This document shows positions 1 to 10,349 of a stretch of DNA of 64,000 nucleotides, piece by piece. Each line of letters opens with the position of its first letter. Position 1 is the first letter of the stretch. The notes beneath the pieces are model-generated. The model saw nothing but the letters and a program-made list of their open reading frames with translations, was not told the origin of the DNA and searched no databases. Source of the stretch: Pseudomonas fluorescens (lineage in GTDB: Bacteria; Pseudomonadota; Gammaproteobacteria; Pseudomonadales; Pseudomonadaceae); NCBI RefSeq assembly GCF_040448305.1, contig NZ_CP148752.1, positions 3,720,001 through 3,784,000 on the forward strand, in the 5' to 3' direction. Both the position numbers and the translations under genes were made by a program.

Positions 1-153
1 TTCGCCGTCGATGCCCAACTCGCCAAATTCGTTGACGATCACCGCGATGCGGCGACCCTGGGCGTTGTCGAGCATGTGCCGCAGCAGCGTGGTTTTACCC
101 GAGCCGAGAAAGCCGGTAACGATGGTGACGGGGAGTTTGGCCAGTGTTTTCAT
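1..153 (-). CDS. cobW: Cobalamin biosynthesis protein CobW, N-terminal 51 codons (cut by window start)
   Basis: The reading begins with ATG at 153 and runs off the left edge. The N-terminus shows a P-loop GTPase start: a short beta strand (VTIVTGF) followed by the Walker A motif GFLGSGKTTLLRH, and later IVNEFGELGIDGE. This is the signature of the CobW/COG0523 family of metallochaperone GTPases, which in Pseudomonas is part of aerobic cobalamin synthesis (cobalt handling before CobN). A cobalamin riboswitch lies directly upstream on the same strand, which favours CobW over zinc- or nitrile-hydratase-related COG0523 paralogues. The rest of the protein and its downstream neighbours are outside the window. 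Confidence 0.9.
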   Translation of the reverse strand, partial: MKTLAKLPVTIVTGFLGSGKTTLLRHMLDNAQGRRIAVIVNEFGELGIDGE

Positions 154-264
154 CGGATGCCCTATGGCTAATGTGGCGGGCATACGGGACGACGACCGGC
201 AACGCGAACGCGCGTGCCTGAAGAGTTCGCCACCGGATCACCCCGCCCGGTTGAAAGTGAGAAT

Positions 265-460
265 CTGTGACGAGGCAGGTCTCCTGGCTGACGGTGTGCC
301 GGCCTTGAGCCTGGCATTCGCTGCGCCTTCCCGCCGGCCTCATGGATTGAGCCTGCAGTGGCGTGGCAACGAACATCACCGTTCACAGTTGCGGGGGCAG
401 CCGCGGCATCGACCGCGTTCCCTTCTTAGCTTCGACAAACGCCGAAGAACCTCGAAAGCG
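265..460 (-). promoter_or_regulatory. Cobalamin (B12) riboswitch upstream of cobW
   Basis: Read on the minus strand, this leader contains the conserved blocks of the AdoCbl riboswitch in the right order: GGGAA followed by a CGGT/GCCG stem, CTGCCCCCGCAACTGT, a B12-box-like GCCACTG, and near the 3' end GTCAGCCAGGAGACCTGCC. About 110 nt separate the 3' block from the cobW start. It is expected to turn cobW expression down when adenosylcobalamin is plentiful. Outer boundaries are approximate. Confidence 0.92.
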
Positions 461-517
461 CAAGGCTACGCATGGTATTGGGGCGGGTCAATGTCTTGTA
501 GCGCCGCCACCGGCCCC

Positions 518-582
518 ATCGCGAGCAGGCTCGCTCCCACAGTTGATCGCATTCCCCTGTAGGAGCGAGCCTGCTCGCGATG
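518..582. repeat. REP palindrome pair (inverted), between the two riboswitches
   Basis: Two copies of the Pseudomonas REP core (ATCGCGAGCAGGCTCGCTCC and its reverse complement) face each other with about 20 bp between them. The pair separates the 5' ends of the two divergent riboswitch leaders. Confidence 0.9.
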
Positions 583-649
583 AAGTCACCTCGGTTTCGA
601 GTTGAGAACCCTTGCCAATTGACGCCCAACCCCCGGCCATGCTCTCCTA

Positions 650-870
650 CACACCTTGTTACGGGTGCCCTTCACAGGGTGAAACGGGAAACCGGTGAAT
701 CATGTGCTTTACTCTTAAGCCATGTCAGTCCGGTGCTGCCCCCGCAACGGTAAGCGAGCGAAGCATCAGATCCACTGTGCCATTGCGGCATGGGAAGGTG
801 ATGTTTTCAGGTTCAGGCCCAAGCCTTTGCCCCTCGTGAGCCCGGAGACCGGCCCGCAACACAAAGTGAC
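650..870 (+). promoter_or_regulatory. Cobalamin (B12) riboswitch upstream of cbtB
   Basis: The leader shows GGGTGCCC, then GGGAAACCGGTGAATC, the core GGTGCTGCCCCCGCAACGGT, a CCACTGT B12-box equivalent and the closing GTGAGCCCGGAGACCGGCC. This is a full AdoCbl riboswitch on the plus strand, ending about 120 nt before cbtB. It should control the cobalt-uptake/cobalamin operon cbtB-cbtA-cobE-cobM. A TTGACG hexamer at 619-624 could be the -35 element, but I see no convincing -10. Confidence 0.93.
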
Positions 871-891
871 CAGTACGATCACTGAACCAAC

Positions 892-950
892 AAACCCGCG
901 GTGGGCGGGCGCTGTTTGAAACCTTGCGCGCCTGGTCGTGCGGGTTTTTG
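892..950 (+). terminator. Possible riboswitch-controlled terminator before cbtB
   Basis: AAACCCGC at 892-899 can pair with GCGGGTTT at 940-947, followed by a T tract. The loop is long (~40 nt). Its position between the riboswitch and cbtB fits an expression platform, but translation control is equally possible. Confidence 0.45.
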
Positions 951-992
951 CATGCGCTCTTATTCCCCGCTGACAGACCAGAGGGAAACGCC

Positions 993-1184
993 ATGTCGAT
1001 CATCAGCAGCGCCGAACACACATCCGCGAGCACCACCTCAACCCTGACCCAACGTCTGACCGTCACCGTCTGCGCGTCGATCCTGGGCGCTTGCCTTGTG
1101 TATTTCGCCGGTTTCTCGCACATCGAAGCGGTGCACAACGCCGCCCACGATACCCGCCACAGCTCCGCGTTCCCGTGCCATTGA
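993..1184 (+). CDS. cbtB: CbtB, small subunit of a predicted cobalt transporter
   Basis: A 63-aa protein with a single hydrophobic segment (about residues 22-40) and a short histidine-bearing tail ending HSSAFPCH. This is the usual CbtB layout: one membrane helix and a His motif proposed to bind cobalt. The ATG at 993 is preceded by GAGGGAAA, a good ribosome-binding site, and gives the family's usual length of about 60 aa. It is followed 11 nt later by cbtA; the two are known as a B12-riboswitch-controlled cobalt uptake pair. Location: inner membrane. Confidence 0.9.
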   Translation: MSIISSAEHTSASTTSTLTQRLTVTVCASILGACLVYFAGFSHIEAVHNAAHDTRHSSAFPCH

Positions 1185-1195
1185 GAGCTGTCGAC

Positions 1196-1903
1196 ATGAT
1201 CAAGCGTATTGCGCAAACCGCAGGTTTCACCGGGCTGCTGGCCGCCTTGTTGCTGACCCTGCTGCAAAGCTTCTGGGTCGCTCCGCTGATTTTGCAGGCC
1301 GAGACCTACGAAAAAACCGAACCGGCCGCTGTTGAAATGCATGAACACGCCGACGGTGCGATGGCTGCCCATACCCACGATGCACAAGCCTGGGAGCCGG
1401 AAGACGGCTGGCAGCGCGTGCTGTCGACCACCGGTGGCAACCTGGTGGTGGCCGTCGGTTTCGCCCTGATGCTGGCCGGCCTGTACACCTTGCGTGCGCC
1501 GACCAAAACCTCCCAGGGCCTGCTCTGGGGCCTGGCCGGTTATGCGACGTTCGTGCTCGCGCCGACCCTCGGCCTGCCACCTGAACTGCCAGGCACTGCC
1601 GCCGCCGATCTGGCACAACGGCAACTGTGGTGGATCGGTACCGCCGCCTCCACCGCCGTCGGTATCGCGCTGATCGTGTTCAGCCGGCACTGGCTGATGA
1701 AAGTCCTCGGCGCGGCGATCATCGCCGTTCCCCATGTGATTGGTGCACCACAACCGCAAGTGCATTCGATGCTCGCTCCAGAGGCGCTGGAAACCCAGTT
1801 CAAAATCGCTTCGCAACTGACCAACGTGGCGTTCTGGCTGGCCCTGGGCCTGATCAGCGCCTGGTTGTTCCGTCGCAAAAGCGATGGCCAATACCACGCA
1901 TGA
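1196..1903 (+). CDS. cbtA: CbtA, membrane subunit of a predicted cobalt transporter
   Basis: A 235-aa integral membrane protein with five or six hydrophobic helices (the first near residues 10-30, the last near 215-232) and a His-rich loop after helix 1 (EMHEHADGAMAAHTHDAQ), suited to binding cobalt ions. The family is defined by linkage to B12 riboswitches and to cbtB, both present here. The start at 1196 follows GAGAGCTG and avoids overlapping cbtB. The stop codon overlaps the start of cobE in an ATGA arrangement, suggesting translational coupling. Confidence 0.92.
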   Translation: MIKRIAQTAGFTGLLAALLLTLLQSFWVAPLILQAETYEKTEPAAVEMHEHADGAMAAHTHDAQAWEPEDGWQRVLSTTGGNLVVAVGFALMLAGLYTLRAPTKTSQGLLWGLAGYATFVLAPTLGLPPELPGTAAADLAQRQLWWIGTAASTAVGIALIVFSRHWLMKVLGAAIIAVPHVIGAPQPQVHSMLAPEALETQFKIASQLTNVAFWLALGLISAWLFRRKSDGQYHA

Positions 1904-2313
1904 CTGACGTCAGCACAGCGCCGACCCTGGTGGTCGGCCTGGGCTGCCAGCGAGGCTGCCCTGTCAGCACGTTGCTGGCGCTGCTCGATCAGGCGCTGGA
2001 GGCACACCAGATTGCTCGTCATGAAATCAAGGCGCTGGCCAGCATCGATTCGAAGCGCGACGAACCTGCGCTGATCGAACTGGCTCAGCAGCTTGGTCTG
2101 GAATTGATGTATTTCAGCAGTGAACAACTGGCCGCTTATGAACCGCAACTCAGTCATCAATCGCAAATAGCGTTTGAACGCACCGGTTGCTACGGCGTGG
2201 CGGAAAGCGCCGCACTGGCCCTGGCGGAACAACTGGCCCAGGCCCCGGCAAAACTGCTGATTCCACGGCAAAAATACGCCCAGGCAACACTTGCATTGGC
2301 CGGCGCTGCGTAA
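1900..2313 (+). CDS. cobE: Cobalamin biosynthesis protein CobE (CbiG C-terminal domain)
   Basis: A 137-aa protein with the CobE/CbiG_C fold signature: an N-terminal strand and loop VVGLGCQRGCP, a central IASIDSK-like block (LASIDSKRDEP) and a C-terminal GVAESAAL segment. The family acts in the aerobic corrin pathway around the precorrin-4 stage; its exact reaction is poorly defined. It overlaps the cbtA stop by four bases and is followed by cobM, so it sits in the middle of the riboswitch-controlled operon. Confidence 0.88.
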   Translation: MTDVSTAPTLVVGLGCQRGCPVSTLLALLDQALEAHQIARHEIKALASIDSKRDEPALIELAQQLGLELMYFSSEQLAAYEPQLSHQSQIAFERTGCYGVAESAALALAEQLAQAPAKLLIPRQKYAQATLALAGAA

Positions 2314-2396
2314 AAAACCGATAATCCCCGCCTTTGATCATGAACATTCTTCATCTGAAGCCCTGTTCAGCCCCTTTTTTCCCACAGGAACCGACG

Positions 2397-3143
2397 ATGA
2401 CCGTCTACTTCATTGGCGCAGGTCCCGGCGACCCCGAACTGATTACCGTCAAGGGCCAGCGGCTGATTCGCAGCTGCCCGGTGATCATTTATGCCGGTTC
2501 CCTGGTGCCTGCCGCCGTACTGGAAGGTCATTGTGCCGAACAGGTGGTCAACAGCGCCGAACTGCACCTGGAACAGATCATCGACCTGATCAAGAGCGCC
2601 CACGCCAAAGGCCAGGACGTCGCCCGGGTGCACTCCGGCGATCCGAGCCTGTATGGCGCCATTGGCGAGCAGATTCGCTATCTGCGTGAGCTAGGCATTG
2701 CATTTGAAATAGTACCCGGCGTGACGGCCACAGCCGCTTGCGCTGCGCTTTTGGGTGCGGAACTTACGCTGCCGGACATTTCGCAAAGCGTCATCCTGAC
2801 GCGCTACGCCGACAAAACCGCCATGCCACCTGGGGAGGAATTCTCCAGCCTGGCGCAGCACGGCGCGACCATGGCGATTCACTTGGGGGTCAATCACCTG
2901 GCGAAGATCGTTGAGGAACTGCTGCCCCATTACGGCGCCGATTGCCCGATTGCGGTGGTTCACCGCGCGAGCTGGCCGGATCAGGATTGGGTGGTGGGAA
3001 CGCTTGAGGATATTGCCGAAAAAGTTGAAGCCAAGGGCTTTCGCCGTACGGCGTTAATTCTGGTGGGTCGGGTGCTGGGCAGCGATCACTTCAGTGAGTC
3101 GTCGCTGTATCGCGCGGGGCATGCGCATCTCTATCGTCCATAA
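2397..3143 (+). CDS. cobM: Precorrin-4 C11-methyltransferase
   Basis: A 248-aa tetrapyrrole methylase. The N-terminus VYFIGAGPGDPELITVKG carries the SAM-binding GAGPGD loop of the family, followed by HSGDPSLYGA and EIVPGVTATAACAA, both typical of the CobM/CbiF subgroup. It transfers a methyl group from SAM to C-11 of precorrin-4 in cobalamin synthesis. The ATG at 2397 is preferred over upstream ATGs because it begins exactly at the conserved first strand and has ACAGGAACCG just before it. It is the last gene of the operon; a REP pair and terminator follow. Confidence 0.93.
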   Translation: MTVYFIGAGPGDPELITVKGQRLIRSCPVIIYAGSLVPAAVLEGHCAEQVVNSAELHLEQIIDLIKSAHAKGQDVARVHSGDPSLYGAIGEQIRYLRELGIAFEIVPGVTATAACAALLGAELTLPDISQSVILTRYADKTAMPPGEEFSSLAQHGATMAIHLGVNHLAKIVEELLPHYGADCPIAVVHRASWPDQDWVVGTLEDIAEKVEAKGFRRTALILVGRVLGSDHFSESSLYRAGHAHLYRP

Positions 3144-3150
3144 GGCCCCT

Positions 3151-3214
3151 TCGCGAGCAGGCTCGCTCCCACATTGGATTACGGTCGACTGTGGGAGCGA
3201 GCTTGCTCGCGATG
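3151..3214. repeat. REP palindrome pair after cobM
   Basis: Inverted pair of REP cores (TCGCGAGCAGGCTCGCTCCC and GGGAGCGAGCTTGCTCGCGA) lying between convergent cobM and nfuA. Confidence 0.9.
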
Positions 3215-3235
3215 GCGTCGGTCAATTTCACCCAT

Positions 3236-3270
3236 AAAAAAACGGCGCTCACGGGGCGCCGTTTTTTTTG
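3236..3270. terminator. Bidirectional intrinsic terminator between cobM and nfuA
   Basis: A GC-rich hairpin (ACGGCGC ... GCGCCGT) is flanked by an A run on the left and eight Ts on the right, so it can stop transcription coming from cobM and from nfuA. Confidence 0.9.
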
Positions 3271-3285
3271 TTCGCAGCGAACACC

Positions 3286-3870
3286 TTAGTAGTAGGCGTT
3301 TTCTTTCTGCGTGTGGTCGGTCACGTCGCGAACACCCTTGAGCTCAGGGATGCGCTCGAGCAAAGTGCGCTCGATGCCTTCCTTCAGCGTCACGTCGGCC
3401 TGGCCGCAGCCCTGGCAACCACCGCCGAACTGCAGGACGGCGATGCCGTCTTCGACCACGTCGATCAGGCTGACCTGACCGCCGTGGCTGGCCAGCCCCG
3501 GGTTGATCTCGGTTTGCAGGTAGTAGTTGATGCGCTCGTTGACCGGGCTGTCGGCGTTGACCATCGGTACCTTGGCGTTTGGCGCCTTGATGGTCAGCTG
3601 GCCGCCCATACGGTCGGTGGCGTAGTCGACTACAGCATCGTCCAGGAAGGCTTCGCTGAAGTGGTCGATGTACGCGGTGAAGCTTTTGAGCCCCAGCGCG
3701 GTGTCTTCGGGTTTTTCTTCGCCCGGCTTGCAGTAGGCAATGCAGGTTTCGGCGTACTGGGTGCCAGGCTGGGTGATGAAGACGCGGATGCCGATGCCCG
3801 GGGTGTTCTGCTTGGAGAGCAGATCAGCCAGGTAATCGTGGGCGGCGTCAGTGATGGTAATAGCGGTCAT
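3286..3870 (-). CDS. nfuA: Fe-S biogenesis protein NfuA
   Basis: A 194-aa protein with an A-type-scaffold-like N-terminal domain (about residues 1-95; the cysteines present are not the full ligand set of A-type proteins) and a C-terminal Nfu domain with the CxxC pair C152/C155 in GGCQGCGQADVTL. NfuA homodimers bind a 4Fe-4S cluster between the CxxC motifs and deliver it to target enzymes, especially under oxidative stress or iron shortage. Length matches the enterobacterial and pseudomonad protein. The ATG at 3870 has GAGGAGT eight bases upstream. Monocistronic by context. Confidence 0.95.
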   Translation of the reverse strand: MTAITITDAAHDYLADLLSKQNTPGIGIRVFITQPGTQYAETCIAYCKPGEEKPEDTALGLKSFTAYIDHFSEAFLDDAVVDYATDRMGGQLTIKAPNAKVPMVNADSPVNERINYYLQTEINPGLASHGGQVSLIDVVEDGIAVLQFGGGCQGCGQADVTLKEGIERTLLERIPELKGVRDVTDHTQKENAYY

Positions 3871-3964
3871 GGAAACTCCTCGCAGGCTTGGGCGCAGTTT
3901 ACGCCAATCAACGCGCCGGACAAAGTCCTAGTATTTTTGTCGGGAAAGATTTCGACAAATCCCT

Positions 3965-3990
3965 CTGTGGGAGCGGGCTTGCTCCCACAG
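3965..3990. repeat. Solitary REP-like hairpin downstream of cti
   Basis: CTGTGGGAGCGGGCTTGCTCCCACAG forms a near-perfect hairpin of the REP family, but single rather than paired. It lies just after the cti stop and may act as a weak terminator or mRNA-end stabiliser. Confidence 0.75.
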
Positions 3991-4005
3991 GGGATCAGTG
4001 GTGTT

Positions 4006-6303
4006 TCAGAGGTTCTCGTAGCGGTTCATGTCCAGCACGCCCTCTTCCACCGGATCGTTTTCGTAGATATAGCGGCTCAGATCATGGAAATAAGCCCAGA
4101 ATTGCGGATGACTGCGCCGTATTCCCCAACGTTCGACGATTTTCTCGAAGCTGTCGGTATCCTTGGCGCTTTCCATCGCATCCACAAACGCCGGCACTTG
4201 CCCGGCCGGGATGTTGAACATGAAGTTCGGGTAGCTGCTAAGCACCCCCGGGAAAATCGTCAGGGTGTCGAGCCCCGGTTGGTAGCGCAGTGATTCACCG
4301 AGCAAAAACGCCACGTTGCTGTGGGCACGGTTACGCAACAGGCTATAGACCTCACGCTTGCCGCTGGTGGTTTCGATACGCAGCAGGGTGGCTTCCGGCA
4401 ACTGGTCGATGACCTTCAGCCCGGCGGCCGGCCGCGAAGTCAGACGGCTCAGCGCCTGCTCGGCACTTTGCAGGTCCGAGTCGATGTTCGGCCGCGAACA
4501 GTAAGCGCCATCGCAGCGATTGATCGGGTCGGGCCTGGCATTGAGGTCGCCGTATCGGGCCAGTAACTGATTGGCAAAGTCACGCTTGGGATCAGTCGAA
4601 TTCAGATTCAGCGCGGTCGGCGTGTCGTCGTCGATGGTCTCGTAGTCGAGCCACATCTTGAATTTGCCACTATTCTGATACCAGTCGTCCAGGTAGTCAT
4701 CCCGGGAATCGGCGGGCATCAGGCGCAGGAAGTTCTGCTCGGCGCCGTTGCGGATCAAGTCGAAATACAAGCGCGTCTGAGCCTGGTGGGACAGGTTGCC
4801 GAACACATCGAAGTTCACCGCCAGTTGATAGTAGGTGCGCTCCAGCAGCGGATAGTCGAACAGCCATATCGTTTGCGGCACCTCGCCGATCAGGCCTTTG
4901 GTCACCGAAGCGCTGTCGAAATGGCGGAAGATACTCAGCAGCGCATTGTCGTTGCCGGCCCACAGGGTCGACCAGCTCGGCACTGACTCGTCGGCGTAGC
5001 TGTCCCGGCGCAAGGCTTCGTACTCATTACGCTTATCGCGGTAGTCGTGCCACAGGCTGAGGACGCTGTCGACATCATCGTTCTGCCCCGGCATCGCCAG
5101 CAACGGCGTGGCTTGCCCGCGATAGTTCGGATCGGTGACATACAGGTCGTGCTCGGGCGCCTGGAACAGCGCCCAGAAATTATCGCGGATCACGTCCGTG
5201 GCGATCTGACCACGACACACTGGCCCACGGATAAAGGTGCGCACAAAGTACTCGGCGTTATCGAGCATGAACTGATAGCGCGCCTGGGCCGGAATCGCTT
5301 CGAAGGTGGCGAACGGGTTGGCCCGGCTCTGTGGCCCATAGCCCGGCAACGCATCGACCTGCCAGTTGCCGCTGTAGAACAGGCTCTTGACCCGCGCCAG
5401 CTTCGCCGAACTCAGCGGATAGGTGATGTGGGTCTTGTGCACGATCACACCCTGCACCGGCCACAAGCGATAGTAAAACTGCGTGCCCGGATCATCGTTC
5501 GGGCGACGGGTGTTGATCAGGTCAATCGGCTGGCCGGTCGGGGTGCGCGAACGCACCCACTGGAAGAAATGCCCAGGCTCGCCATCCTTGAAGTAGAGAT
5601 GGGCGAGAAACCAGTGCTCGTACAGCCAGCGCCCCACCAGACTTTCCCGGGCGCCCGGCGAATTGAGCAGGTTTTCCCATTGCACCACCTGCAAGGCTTC
5701 CCTGGCGCTGGGCGCCAGCGCCTGCTGATCGATCGGCGCGCCGGCCGCCAGCCAGCGTTGCAGCGTCTGGTACTGCTGGTCGGTCAGGCCGGTCACCGCC
5801 AGCGGCATGCCCTCCTTCGGATGCTTGGCGGCATAACCGTCGAACTCCGCGGGCATGGCACACATGTTTTCCCGGTTCAGGCCCAGGACGATGTCTTGCG
5901 GCAGCTTCGCATTAGGTTGCAACGGAGTTTTGTGGCCAAGCTCCAGCATCCGCGCCATCAGTGCAGCCTGGCTGCCCTGGGTATCGAGCACCGAATAAAA
6001 GCCCTTTTGCTGCCAGGCCTGTTTGCCGGAGGCGTCATAGAACAGTCGGGTCGGTGCCACCGCTTTAGTGCGGTCACCGTCATAAACCGGGACTTTCGTC
6101 GCACCACGCGCTGCGCCCTCGCCGCTGCCCAGGTTGAGCTGACAGGCGGCGTCATTGCAGGCGTGGCAGGCCACGCACTTTTCAGTGAAGATCGGCTGAA
6201 TGTCACGGCTGTATGAAATGGCAGAGGAAATCGCCGGACTTTGCGCCAGAGCGCCCCAACTTAAAAACAACAACAATGTGCTGATGACGAAGCGATACGA
6301 CAT
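4006..6303 (-). CDS. cti: Fatty acid cis/trans isomerase (Cti)
   Basis: A 765-aa periplasmic haem protein that converts cis- to trans-unsaturated fatty acids in membrane phospholipids, stiffening the membrane under solvent or heat stress. An N-terminal signal peptide (about residues 1-20, ending ALAQ) is followed by a single c-type haem site CVACH at residues 43-47, as in the Pseudomonas putida enzyme, and the length is the family's usual ~766 aa. The ATG at 6303 has AGGGAC just upstream. It is divergent from metH. Expression is usually constitutive with control at enzyme level; nothing in the short upstream region suggests a regulator site. Confidence 0.95.
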   Translation of the reverse strand: MSYRFVISTLLLFLSWGALAQSPAISSAISYSRDIQPIFTEKCVACHACNDAACQLNLGSGEGAARGATKVPVYDGDRTKAVAPTRLFYDASGKQAWQQKGFYSVLDTQGSQAALMARMLELGHKTPLQPNAKLPQDIVLGLNRENMCAMPAEFDGYAAKHPKEGMPLAVTGLTDQQYQTLQRWLAAGAPIDQQALAPSAREALQVVQWENLLNSPGARESLVGRWLYEHWFLAHLYFKDGEPGHFFQWVRSRTPTGQPIDLINTRRPNDDPGTQFYYRLWPVQGVIVHKTHITYPLSSAKLARVKSLFYSGNWQVDALPGYGPQSRANPFATFEAIPAQARYQFMLDNAEYFVRTFIRGPVCRGQIATDVIRDNFWALFQAPEHDLYVTDPNYRGQATPLLAMPGQNDDVDSVLSLWHDYRDKRNEYEALRRDSYADESVPSWSTLWAGNDNALLSIFRHFDSASVTKGLIGEVPQTIWLFDYPLLERTYYQLAVNFDVFGNLSHQAQTRLYFDLIRNGAEQNFLRLMPADSRDDYLDDWYQNSGKFKMWLDYETIDDDTPTALNLNSTDPKRDFANQLLARYGDLNARPDPINRCDGAYCSRPNIDSDLQSAEQALSRLTSRPAAGLKVIDQLPEATLLRIETTSGKREVYSLLRNRAHSNVAFLLGESLRYQPGLDTLTIFPGVLSSYPNFMFNIPAGQVPAFVDAMESAKDTDSFEKIVERWGIRRSHPQFWAYFHDLSRYIYENDPVEEGVLDMNRYENL

Positions 6304-6459
6304 GTCCCTGGTCCCGGATCCTGAAAAAACGCCGCGATTCTACCGGTCTGTCATCCTTACCAACATGAACGATATTCATGCAATTTCGAGTCATGCTCCA
6401 AAAGCGCACAGGTTTGCTATCATCCCGGCCCTTCGTCATGGCCTTACCGAGTAGTCCAA

Positions 6460-10170
<3,711 letters not shown>

Positions 10171-10179
10171 ACTGCTTTG

Positions 10180-10201
10180 CCGACCACAACATCGTGGTCG
10201 G
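10180..10201. other. Hairpin just after metH, possible weak terminator
   Basis: CCGACCAC and GTGGTCGG form a perfect 8-bp stem with a six-base loop ten bases after the metH stop. There is no T run on either strand, so intrinsic termination is doubtful. Confidence 0.5.
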
Positions 10202-10212
10202 TAAAGATCCCT

Positions 10213-10303
10213 TGTGGGAGCGAGCCTGCTCGCGATGACGGAGTAACATTCAACATTAATGTTGACTGATAGACCGCTATCGCGAGCAGGCTCGCTCCTA
10301 CAT
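10213..10303. repeat. REP palindrome pair after metH
   Basis: Two inverted REP cores about 45 bp apart (GTGGGAGCGAGCCTGCTCGC and its complement), between convergent metH and the large LRR gene. Confidence 0.9.
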
Positions 10304-10349
10304 TAGTTAGCCAGCGGCTGATTTAGCTATTCCTGGCCGATGTCCCTGG

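Noticed and set aside
725..1897. Long open frame opposite the cbtB-cbtA genes
   Set aside because: It is the complement of the riboswitch and cbt genes, has low-complexity Gly/Gln composition, no ribosome-binding site and no recognisable domain.
518..3214. REP pairs as a possible CRISPR array or attachment sites
   Set aside because: They are palindromic, spaced irregularly over the whole window and lack unique spacers or cas genes.
6304..6459. Search for a cobalamin or SAM riboswitch ahead of metH
   Set aside because: No conserved blocks are present in the 156-base gap between cti and metH.
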